From Paenibacillus spiritus (GTDB lineage Bacteria; Bacillota; Bacilli; Paenibacillales; Paenibacillaceae): 64,000 nucleotides of DNA. Positions 7,020 through 14,113 of this stretch are shown piece after piece. The stretch lies in contig NZ_VYKK01000003.1 of NCBI RefSeq assembly GCF_008710135.1, positions 1-64,000 of the forward strand, given 5' to 3'. The notes below the pieces were generated by a model. That model saw only the letters and a program-made list of their open reading frames with translations. It had not been told where the DNA came from and ran no database searches. How positions within the stretch are numbered: the stretch's first letter is position 1; every line of letters begins with the position of its first letter. The position numbers and the translations under genes are program-made.

Positions 7020-8141
7020 CTATTTCAGAGCCACACGCATTTCTAACTCCGGGATATACCTGATTTTTGGGGTACCGTCTTCACTTATAATCATTTCTTT
7101 GTTTGCCGGGTCTTTGTACAGGTAGAGGTAAGGCTTAATAACGATAGTTTTGGAGTATCCGTTCAAAGGCTCGTAACGCGCATCCGTAACTTGAACTAAA
7201 CCATCGGTCGGGTTCCAGCTGTGGCTGGTGAGAAAATTCAACTTATGCCCGGATTCGTCGAAAAGATCGTATCCCATTAAAGGGATATGGCGGGAATCGG
7301 AAGGGTCAACTGTAAGTCGCAGCGAGATACTTGTCGTCACTGGAGTAACTTCAACCTTCTCCAGATCTACCGTCAGGTTCTGATAGGAATGTTTGAGGTG
7401 AGGTGAGTATACCTTGAGGTCTGAAACGTTCAGACGGACCGGAACCGTAAGTGCATAAGGCTGGTCCACACCTTCCAATATTACCTCAAGAGATAATCTG
7501 AAGTGGTCAGGAAAAGGTTCTCCCCCTTGATTCCGCAGATTGGAGAACTCCAGAACAGAAGAATTTTTATCCCTTCCCTGAAAGCTGTAAATATCAATGG
7601 AGTTATCCGTTTGAGAGGGTTGGAAATCCTGAATGTCTCTTCCGTCTATAGACAGATGAATAGATTTGATTTGCGACTGTAAAGGTAGAGAGGTTGATTC
7701 GGCTTGACCCATGCGCTCTATCCCTAGAGAAAGGCGGGTCCCATCAAACATTACCACGGGCACTTGGAGTGAAATACCATTATGGCTATCCTGAGAGGCA
7801 GTAGAGGTATACCATCCGCGTTCATCAGCTGTACGAAGACCTAAATCGCCGGTAAACTGAAAGAGAGTAGACAGGACGGGTACCTGCTTCATAGAGGCCG
7901 CCATAGTAGGAGAAAGATAAGGAAGAGTGAAGAGCATGACGGCTGCAAGTGAAGCGACAGAGAAGACAAACCGCGTCTTGCTCCTGCGAGAAGGTACCGG
8001 GACCGAAGGTAAATCGGTCTTATGATAACGGTCCATCGTGCTCTTCACCAAATCAATCGTTACCGGGTCCTCGTTCAGAAGTCGCTTGATGAAATCCAAG
8101 TCGTTATCTTTTGGCATCTGCGTAGACTTCATAGCGGTCAT
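7020..8141 (-). CDS. membrane-anchored anti-sigma factor, DUF4179-type
   Basis: A 373-residue protein with a short cytoplasmic N-terminus (about 1-55), one membrane segment (about 57-80, FVFSVASLAAVMLFTLPYL) and a long extracytoplasmic beta-rich region. This is the layout of DUF4179 anti-sigma factors encoded next to ECF sigma genes. It presumably holds the sigma factor at the membrane until an envelope signal releases it. The ATG at 8141 has an excellent AAGGGAG site and lies 38 bp inside the sigma gene, so the two are translationally coupled. ATGs at 8132 and 8117 are possible alternatives. No zinc-binding HxxxCxxC motif is visible. The call rests on architecture and synteny. Confidence 0.8.
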   Translation of the reverse strand: MTAMKSTQMPKDNDLDFIKRLLNEDPVTIDLVKSTMDRYHKTDLPSVPVPSRRSKTRFVFSVASLAAVMLFTLPYLSPTMAASMKQVPVLSTLFQFTGDLGLRTADERGWYTSTASQDSHNGISLQVPVVMFDGTRLSLGIERMGQAESTSLPLQSQIKSIHLSIDGRDIQDFQPSQTDNSIDIYSFQGRDKNSSVLEFSNLRNQGGEPFPDHFRLSLEVILEGVDQPYALTVPVRLNVSDLKVYSPHLKHSYQNLTVDLEKVEVTPVTTSISLRLTVDPSDSRHIPLMGYDLFDESGHKLNFLTSHSWNPTDGLVQVTDARYEPLNGYSKTIVIKPYLYLYKDPANKEMIISEDGTPKIRYIPELEMRVALK

Positions 8142-8682
8142 ACTCCCTTCTTTTCAGTACTTTTTTTCGGATACGTTCATATTTCTTACGGACCGTGGCT
8201 GCCTTGATGCCCATAATGGAACCTATTTCCTCATAATTGTATTCCTCGAGTGCTCTGAGAAGCAGAATTTGCCGTTCCTGCATGGTAAGTAGCTCCAGCA
8301 ATTGCACGATATATTCCGAGTAATGATGAGGAGCTTCCGAAGAGAGATGTTCGGTGCGATAGCGGGAGAAGAAATAGGACTCCCGACTTTTTCTTTTCAA
8401 AATATCTGTACAATGATTGTGGGCAATTTTGTAAATCCATGCTGAGAAGGATACAGTTGGGGTATAACTTTTTATATGCCGAATCGCTTTGATAAAGATA
8501 TCCTGTGCTGCGTCTTCGGCCTCTTGGCTATTCTTTAGCAGATAAAAGCAATATAAGTAGATGGGTTTTTGGAACTTCCGGATAATAGGTTCAAATGGCT
8601 GCACCTCACCTTCCTGGACGAATCGAATAAGCTGTTCCAGCTCCAGATCCGAGCCCGCGTCTGGGTTGCCTCTTGTGGCCAT
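8104..8682 (-). CDS. ECF-type RNA polymerase sigma factor
   Basis: A 192-residue sigma-70 family protein with the two ECF domains. Region 2 is at about 25-95 (EAEDAAQDIFIKAIRHI, SFSAWIYKIAHNHCTDILKRK). Region 4 is at about 130-180 (LTMQERQILLLRALEEYNYEEIGSIMG...TVRKKYERIRKK). It directs RNA polymerase to promoters it shares with its anti-sigma partner, whose gene overlaps its 3' end. The ATG follows AAGGAGGG. The 87-bp gap to the divergent transglutaminase gene holds a direct repeat of ATAACG (8711-8716, 8724-8729), a possible regulatory site. Lower GC and more A/T-ending codons than most neighbours suggest a different history. Confidence 0.9.
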   Translation of the reverse strand: MATRGNPDAGSDLELEQLIRFVQEGEVQPFEPIIRKFQKPIYLYCFYLLKNSQEAEDAAQDIFIKAIRHIKSYTPTVSFSAWIYKIAHNHCTDILKRKSRESYFFSRYRTEHLSSEAPHHYSEYIVQLLELLTMQERQILLLRALEEYNYEEIGSIMGIKAATVRKKYERIRKKVLKRREYDRYEVYADAKR

Positions 8683-8769
8683 GGTCTTGTTCTCCCTCCT
8701 TTCACTTTGTATAACGATGAAGGATAACGTTTTGTGACCCTAGTACAATAATAGAAAGGGAGCCCGTCT

Positions 8770-9630
8770 ATGAAATACGAAATCGTCCATACCAATACGT
8801 TCAAGTACGACTCCGAGGTCGATCAGAGCCTGAACACGATCCGGCTGAAACCGCTCACCGACGAGGTGCAGCGGCTGCTTCAATACCGGGCGGACATCGC
8901 GCCGGTATCGCTTACCCAGGAACATACCGACCTGTGGGGGAACCGGGTCGAGACCTTTTTTATTCCGGAGAAACACCGCCTGCTTGAGGTCAAGACGACA
9001 TCGCTTGTCAGCATTCAGCGCAGCCCGTTCGCCGACCAGATTCTGTACTCGGACCGGATGCGGGCGATCTTCCACTCCGAGCTGTTCCGCCAGCACTACC
9101 TGTCTTATCTCAACGAGACGGATTACACGTATCTGGAGCCCGCCCAGCTGGCCGAAGCCCAGCGTGAACTCGGCGGGATGAACAATCCGGTGCAGTATGC
9201 GATCAGCGTCATGCAGTACCTCTACCGGACATTCACCTACGACGGACAATCGACCCAGGTCACAACGACGGCGCGGCAGGCGTACGGGTTAAAAAAGGGC
9301 GTGTGCCAGGATCTGGCACACGTCATGATCGGGATTCTGCGCGCAAGGCGCATTCCCGCCCGCTATGTCAGCGGGTACCTGTATGTCGGCGAGAATTCCG
9401 CCCTGAAGGGCGACGCCGCCACCCATGCCTGGGTGGAGGTGATGGCGCCGGGCATCGGCTGGATCGGGCTGGACCCGACCAACAATGTCGAGGCGCTCGG
9501 CAATCACATCCGCGTCGGGACCGGACGCGACTATGCGGATGTCAGTCCGCTTCAGGGCGTGTACCGGGGCGGAGGCAGCACGCTGGAGGTCAGCGTGTCG
9601 GTCCGGCTGCTGGAGCAGTCGGGGCAGTGA
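8770..9630 (+). CDS. transglutaminase-like protease-fold protein
   Basis: A 286-residue cytosolic protein. The N-terminal beta domain (1-150) starts MKYEIVHTNTFKYDSEV, as in bacterial transglutaminase N-terminal regions. The core holds a complete catalytic triad: Cys179 (KKGVCQDLAH), His219 (THAWVEV) and Asp235 (GLDPTNN). Members act as cysteine peptidases or amidohydrolases more often than as cross-linking enzymes. The start is supported by GAAAGGGAG. It is transcribed away from the sigma factor gene; the next gene begins about 140 bp downstream. The substrate is unknown. Confidence 0.88.
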   Translation: MKYEIVHTNTFKYDSEVDQSLNTIRLKPLTDEVQRLLQYRADIAPVSLTQEHTDLWGNRVETFFIPEKHRLLEVKTTSLVSIQRSPFADQILYSDRMRAIFHSELFRQHYLSYLNETDYTYLEPAQLAEAQRELGGMNNPVQYAISVMQYLYRTFTYDGQSTQVTTTARQAYGLKKGVCQDLAHVMIGILRARRIPARYVSGYLYVGENSALKGDAATHAWVEVMAPGIGWIGLDPTNNVEALGNHIRVGTGRDYADVSPLQGVYRGGGSTLEVSVSVRLLEQSGQ

Positions 9631-9767
9631 GCAGAATTCTTTGTAAAATTTGATCCAAAGTGTAACCAACTTTTGCGCGTCGGGCGCGCTGCCCCCGCAT
9701 CGTGTATAATAAGGGCCATCAAGCCTGCGGCCTGCCAAGAGGCGCGGGAACGAGAGGACAAGTCGAT

Positions 9768-10394
9768 ATGTTCGAGCTGGAGGCCGCCTCGTGGCTGACG
9801 GAGGACCGTCTGCGGGAGCTGCTGGAGCAGTACCGGTCGCTGGGACCGCTGCCGGGTCTGCTGCTGACTTTTATGAAATCCTTTGTGCCGCCGCTGCCCA
9901 CGGTTCTGATTGTCGGATTGAATGCGGCCGTCTACGGGTTATGGCCCGGCTTTCTGTATTCGTGGATCGGGCTGGTGGCCGGCTGCCTGGCCACGTTCGC
10001 CATCATCCGCGGGGTTGCCTCCCAGCGCCATCTGCGCAGGTGGGCGGCCCGCCCGAGAGTCGCGAAGGCGATGAAATGGGTGCGGGAGAGCGGGTTCAGC
10101 TATGTGTTCCTGCTCAGCCTGTTCCCGGTCGGACCGTTCGTCATTGTCAATCTGGCCGCGGGACTCGCGGGTATGAGGCTGCGTTCTTACCTGCTGGCGG
10201 TGCTGGCCGGCAAAGGCATTATGGTGCTGGCGGTATCGTATATCGGCAGCGACGCGGCGCGTTTTGCGGAAAGACCGTTCGAACTGATCTATGTCGTCCT
10301 GTTCGTTCTGCTCTGTCTGTGGGCCGTTAAATCCATTGAACGCTATTTCTCCCGGAAGTATGCCGGGGGAGGCGGAGGGAAAGGGGAACCATAA
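9768..10394 (+). CDS. VTT-domain (TVP38/TMEM64, DedA-like) membrane protein
   Basis: A 208-residue integral membrane protein with about five hydrophobic segments. It carries the family pattern: an FMKSFVPPLPTVLIVGLNAAV re-entrant region, GxxxGCLATF, and a later LSLFPVGPFVIVNLAAG second half. VTT proteins act in lipid scrambling or transport across bilayers. The open frame extends to 9702, but that start sits inside a TATAAT-like sequence (9706-9711), so I chose 9768, preceded by GAGAGGAC. It ends 5 bp before the aldo/keto reductase gene, so the two are probably co-transcribed. Confidence 0.82.
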   Translation: MFELEAASWLTEDRLRELLEQYRSLGPLPGLLLTFMKSFVPPLPTVLIVGLNAAVYGLWPGFLYSWIGLVAGCLATFAIIRGVASQRHLRRWAARPRVAKAMKWVRESGFSYVFLLSLFPVGPFVIVNLAAGLAGMRLRSYLLAVLAGKGIMVLAVSYIGSDAARFAERPFELIYVVLFVLLCLWAVKSIERYFSRKYAGGGGGKGEP

Positions 10395-10399
10395 CCGTC

Positions 10400-11314
10400 A
10401 TGAAATACCGCAAGCTGGGAAGTACGGGACTGCGCGTCTCGGTGGTAGGCGTAGGAACGTGGCAGTTCGGAGGCGAGTGGGGCAAGGACTTCACGCAGCC
10501 GGAAGTCGATGCGATGCTGGACAAGGCCGGGGAGCTGGGCATTAACCTGATTGATACGGCGGAGTGCTACGGCGACCATCTGTCGGAGCGATTCATCGGC
10601 GAATATATCAGCCGCAGACGGCGCGAGGACTGGGTGGTGGCCACGAAGTTCGGACACCATTTCAGCGGCCATCTCCAGCGGGAGCAGCTCTGGAGCGCGG
10701 ACGACGTGCTGAAGCAGCTCGACGGGTCGCTGAAGGCGCTGAAGACGGAGTATATCGACCTGTACCAGTTCCATTCCGGCACGGACGCCCAGTTCGACAA
10801 CGACAAGCTGTGGAGCATGCTGGACCGGCAAAAGGCCGCGGGCAAAATCCGCCATCTCGGCGTCTCGATCAGCAGTTCCGGCAGCGGACGGCATCAGACG
10901 GAGGCGGCCGCTTCGGTCGGAGCCGAAGCGATCCAGGTCGTCTATAACCGGCTGGAGCGGGGGCCGGAGGAAGAGCTGTTCCCGATCTGCGCGGAGCAGC
11001 GGCTCGGCGTGCTGGCCCGGGTGCCGCTGGCGAGCGGCTACCTCAGCGGCAAATACAAGCCGGACGCGTCCTTCCCGGAAGGCGATGTGCGGGCGGGCCA
11101 CGACGCGCAGAAGCGCGAGCTTATGCTCCGGGAAGTGGAGCGGATCGCGCGCGAGGAGGTGCCGGAGGGCATCGACATGGCGCAGTGGGCGCTCGCCTGG
11201 TGCCTGACGAATCCGGCCGTCACGACGGTGATTCCGGGCTGCAAGGATATCCGGCAGATTACGGCGAACGCCGAAGCGGCCGGCCTGGAGATGGTGCCGG
11301 ATACCGAAGCCTGA
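10400..11314 (+). CDS. aldo/keto reductase
   Basis: A 304-residue NADPH-dependent (beta/alpha)8-barrel oxidoreductase. The catalytic tetrad is complete: Asp52, Tyr57 (IDTAECYGDH), Lys83 (ATKFG) and His125 (LYQFHSG). The C-terminal cofactor region VTTVIPGCKDIRQITANAEA is typical. AAAGGGGAACC precedes the ATG. It directly follows the VTT gene. The carbonyl substrate is unknown; relatives include general stress and methylglyoxal reductases. Confidence 0.9.
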   Translation: MKYRKLGSTGLRVSVVGVGTWQFGGEWGKDFTQPEVDAMLDKAGELGINLIDTAECYGDHLSERFIGEYISRRRREDWVVATKFGHHFSGHLQREQLWSADDVLKQLDGSLKALKTEYIDLYQFHSGTDAQFDNDKLWSMLDRQKAAGKIRHLGVSISSSGSGRHQTEAAASVGAEAIQVVYNRLERGPEEELFPICAEQRLGVLARVPLASGYLSGKYKPDASFPEGDVRAGHDAQKRELMLREVERIAREEVPEGIDMAQWALAWCLTNPAVTTVIPGCKDIRQITANAEAAGLEMVPDTEA

Positions 11315-11334
11315 TACGGGCTGAAGCTCTAATC

Positions 11335-11370
11335 AAGGCTCCTAAGAAGGCTCCTAAGAAGGCTCCTAAT
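11335..11370. repeat. 12-bp tandem repeat, three units
   Basis: Units of AAGGCTCCTAAG start at 11335, 11347 and 11359 (the last has a one-base change) and then decay into A-rich sequence. It lies between the aldo/keto reductase stop and its terminator. Confidence 0.85.
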
Positions 11371-11384
11371 AAAAGCTCTAAAAG

Positions 11385-11418
11385 AAAGCCGCGCTTCCCG
11401 AAGAGGGAGCGCGGCTTT
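11385..11418. terminator. bidirectional terminator between convergent genes
   Basis: A stem of about 14 bp (AAAGCCGCGCTTCCC with GGGAGCGCGGCTTT, one bulge) separated by GAAGA. It stands between the aldo/keto reductase (+) and the cysteine-desulfurase-like gene (-). Confidence 0.8.
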
Positions 11419-11517
11419 GCCGTACCGGGAACCGGAGCCAAGGGGAACCGGCTAATCGCAGAGGGAACCGGCCGCTCCCTTATGATCCGCACGGAAGCGG
11501 CTTATTCCCCTGCGGCT

Positions 11518-13032
11518 TCAATCCGGCGTGAACCATTCCACCGGCACCGTCTCCGGCTCCGGCCGGGAACGGTGCCGCCAGCGGTTCAGGCGGACGTCGT
11601 AGGCATAGTCGCGCCGCCACTGCGCGCCGTGCTGCGCAATCGCCGCCACGGCGTCCGCGATGGCATGCACCTCGCGGAGCGTCATGATCGGGTGCAGCGA
11701 TACGCGCACCCAACCGGGCCGCTGCGACTGGTCGCCGCTGAAGGCGGCGGTGGCCGCGGCGGCGGACGCCTGCTCGCCGATGCCGAGCAGGTAATGGCCG
11801 TATGGTCCGGCGCAGGAGCATCCCCCCCGGACCTGGATGCCGAACCGGTCGCTGAGCATCCGGGCGACCAGGTTGTAGTGCAGGCCGCGCAGATTGAAGG
11901 AGACGATGGGAAGCCGCTCCCGGTGGCGGGCCTCCAGCAGGGTGAGGCCGGGGATGCGGCTCAGCCTCGTCAGCAGCGCGCGGCCGAGCGCCTGCTCGCG
12001 CTCGGCGATCCGGCCGGTGCCCATCTGCTCTTTCAGCCGCAGACAGAGCGCGGTGCGGATCGTCTGGAGAAACGGCGGCGTACCCCCGTCCTCCCGGGCC
12101 TCCAGACTCTGAAGATAGCGGTGGCTGCTGAAGGGGCTCACCCAGGCAACCGTGCCGCCGCCCGGCTCGTCGGGGACGGGGCTTGCGGCGAGATCGGACC
12201 GCAGCATCAGCACGCCGCCCGCGCCGGGGCCGCCGAGGAACTTGTGGGGCGAGAAGAAGAGGCCGTCCAGCCGCTCGCGGGGGTCGGGCGGATGCATGTC
12301 GATCTCGACATACGGGGCGCTTGCGGCAAAATCCACGAAGCACCATCCCCCGTGCTCGTGCATCGCGGCGGCGAGGCTGCGGTAAGGGGTAACGAGCCCG
12401 GTCACGTTCGAGCAAGCGGTGAACGAGCCGATCTTCAGCCGGCCGGGATAAGCGGCCAGCGCTTCGCCCAGCTTCCGGGGGCAGGCGTTGCCGTCCGCTC
12501 CCGGCGGCACTTCGACCACGTCGGCCAGACTCTCCCGCCACGGCAGCAGGTTGGAGTGATGCTCCATATGCGTCACGAAGACGACCGGGCGCTCCCCGGG
12601 CGGCAGGTCCATCCGGCCCGCGAGCCAGGGCGGGAGCCGCAGGCCGAGCAGCCGCTGGAGCTTGTTGACCGCGCCGGTCATGCCGGCGCCGGCCAGGAAC
12701 AGCGCGTCGTCCGGGCCGGCATGGACGTGGCGCTTGATGATGCGCCGCGCCTCCTCATAGGCGCGGGTGATGAGAGCGCCCGCAGCGCTCGCCTCGGTAT
12801 GCGGGTTGGCGACATAAGGGCCGAACCGTTCCTGAATCCGCCGTTCAATCGGCTCATACAGCCGTCCGCTCGCCGTCCAGTCGGCGTAGAGAAGCCGCCG
12901 GGAGCCGTACGGCGTGAGAATCCGCTGCGACATGCCGATCGTATGCTCGCGGAATTTTCGAAACGCGTCCGCATGGGGCGCTTCTTCCTCCGGTGCGGAA
13001 TGAATCACTTGCGTTCCCCCCAGCCTGATCAT
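11518..13032 (-). CDS. class V aminotransferase, cysteine-desulfurase-like PLP enzyme
   Basis: A 504-residue fold-type I PLP enzyme. The PLP lysine is Lys264 (FFSPHKFLGGPG). The cofactor-binding region includes THMEHHSNLLPWRE (154-167) and DFAASAPYVEIDMH (234-247). The C-terminal loop VRGGCSCAGPYGHYLLGI carries Cys405 and Cys407, where SufS/CsdA enzymes hold the persulfide cysteine. It therefore probably mobilises sulfur, but it is about 100 residues longer than SufS and diverged. The frame is open to 13221, overlapping the DsrE-like gene; I placed the start at 13032 (MIRLGGTQVI), with a weak GGTGG site. The DsrE-like gene lies immediately upstream on the same strand, which supports a sulfur-transfer role. 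Confidence 0.82.
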   Translation of the reverse strand: MIRLGGTQVIHSAPEEEAPHADAFRKFREHTIGMSQRILTPYGSRRLLYADWTASGRLYEPIERRIQERFGPYVANPHTEASAAGALITRAYEEARRIIKRHVHAGPDDALFLAGAGMTGAVNKLQRLLGLRLPPWLAGRMDLPPGERPVVFVTHMEHHSNLLPWRESLADVVEVPPGADGNACPRKLGEALAAYPGRLKIGSFTACSNVTGLVTPYRSLAAAMHEHGGWCFVDFAASAPYVEIDMHPPDPRERLDGLFFSPHKFLGGPGAGGVLMLRSDLAASPVPDEPGGGTVAWVSPFSSHRYLQSLEAREDGGTPPFLQTIRTALCLRLKEQMGTGRIAEREQALGRALLTRLSRIPGLTLLEARHRERLPIVSFNLRGLHYNLVARMLSDRFGIQVRGGCSCAGPYGHYLLGIGEQASAAAATAAFSGDQSQRPGWVRVSLHPIMTLREVHAIADAVAAIAQHGAQWRRDYAYDVRLNRWRHRSRPEPETVPVEWFTPD

Positions 13033-13093
13033 GGTCCACCCAGTATATGCCCGGGGCGGAGGATGGGTTAACGCCCATGCCGGAGGCGCCCCT

Positions 13094-13576
13094 TCAGATG
13101 AACAATTGCACGTCGCTCTCCAGCGCGTCCTTGAGGTAGGCCGCCGCGTCAATGATCTCAACTTCCGGCAGCAGTTCTTCGGGCTTGAAGCCCATAATCT
13201 CCACCGACAGCTTGCAGGCATAGAATTTGATGTTCTTCTTGCGCGCTCCCTTCAGGAAGTGAATCAGCTTCGGCGCGCCCTGGTCCTCGATCATCTCTTC
13301 CAGCAGCAGCTTCCCCAGCCCGCTGAAGTTCATCCGCGACAGCGGCAGCTGCTCGGGGCCCTTCGGGGTGACCAGATCCATCAGCTTCTCGTACAGACTC
13401 TTGTCCTCCAGCGTCATCGTCTCGGGATCGCGCAGCAGAAACAATCCCCAGAACGCAAAAAACATCGTCACCTCGGCGTCGATGTCCCTTGCCGCGTTGG
13501 CCAGAATCAGTCCGGCCATCGCTTTGTCGTATTCTCCGCTGAACATCAGCAGGTTAACCTTCTTCGTCATGTGCAA
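13094..13576 (-). CDS. DsrE/DsrF/DrsH-like family protein
   Basis: A 160-residue alpha/beta protein of the DsrE-like sulfur-relay superfamily: KKVNLLMFSGEYDKAMAGLILANAA, a hydrophobic VTMFFAFWGLFLLRDP strand, and one conserved cysteine in the C-terminal part (KFYACKLSVEIMGF). Family members carry sulfur as a cysteine persulfide, or act as peroxiredoxin-related partners. The listed start is TTG 13576, five bases after GAAAGG; ATG 13570 is the alternative and changes the protein by two residues. It lies just upstream of the cysteine-desulfurase-like gene on the same strand. I infer a donor-acceptor pair, not shown directly. Confidence 0.8.
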   Translation of the reverse strand: MHMTKKVNLLMFSGEYDKAMAGLILANAARDIDAEVTMFFAFWGLFLLRDPETMTLEDKSLYEKLMDLVTPKGPEQLPLSRMNFSGLGKLLLEEMIEDQGAPKLIHFLKGARKKNIKFYACKLSVEIMGFKPEELLPEVEIIDAAAYLKDALESDVQLFI

Positions 13577-13708
13577 CAGCGCCTTTCATGTCCGCATAGA
13601 GCCGGTAATGGGAGGGGGCGTCCTTAGACGCCGCATCCTCCGGCTAGTATGGACATCGGGGCCAAAGCTATGCGCGAAAGGCCGGGAAGCGGGCTTCCTG
13701 GCTGCGGC

Positions 13709-14077
13709 TCAGTCGGCGGGGCCGCTGCCTTGGGGGCGGTTCTCATCGGGGCTTTCGGAGGCCGTATCCCGGGCCGCTTCGGGATGCGCCGCCGTATACT
13801 TCCGCTCATAGCTGCGGGCGAACAGCCAGACGGCGCCGGTGAACAGCACGATCAGGCCCAGGATAACCGAGAACCGCCAGTCTCCGTCTTTCTTGAAATT
13901 CAGCTGGACGACGGTGAGCACCAGGGAAATCTGGAACCAGACCAGCGTTCGTCTGCGGAGCGGAATAATCCCTTCGCCCATCCGGGCCATGCTGCGGACA
14001 ACGACAAGAGCGAGGCCGATCAGCAGCAGGGCGAAGACGCCCGTTGCGATCAGTTCTCCATTGGTAAAATCATTCAT
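13709..14077 (-). CDS. small membrane protein of unknown function
   Basis: A 122-residue protein with three predicted membrane segments (about 10-28, 45-62 and 70-88) and a hydrophilic, Pro/Glu-rich C-terminal tail (HPEAARDTASESPDENRPQG). GGAAGATCGAG precedes the ATG at 14077. It lies 36 bp downstream of the CHASE-GGDEF-EAL gene on the same strand and may share its transcript. I do not recognise a family beyond a general small membrane protein. Confidence 0.65.
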   Translation of the reverse strand: MNDFTNGELIATGVFALLLIGLALVVVRSMARMGEGIIPLRRRTLVWFQISLVLTVVQLNFKKDGDWRFSVILGLIVLFTGAVWLFARSYERKYTAAHPEAARDTASESPDENRPQGSGPAD

Positions 14078-14113
14078 TCGCTCGATCTTCCTTTCGGTTC
14101 GGTGGATAGGAAC

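Noticed and set aside
11185..13071. 628-residue plus-strand frame with a KAPKKAPKKAPNK segment
   Set aside because: The Lys/Pro repeat is the translated 12-bp tandem repeat; the rest is antisense to the PLP enzyme.
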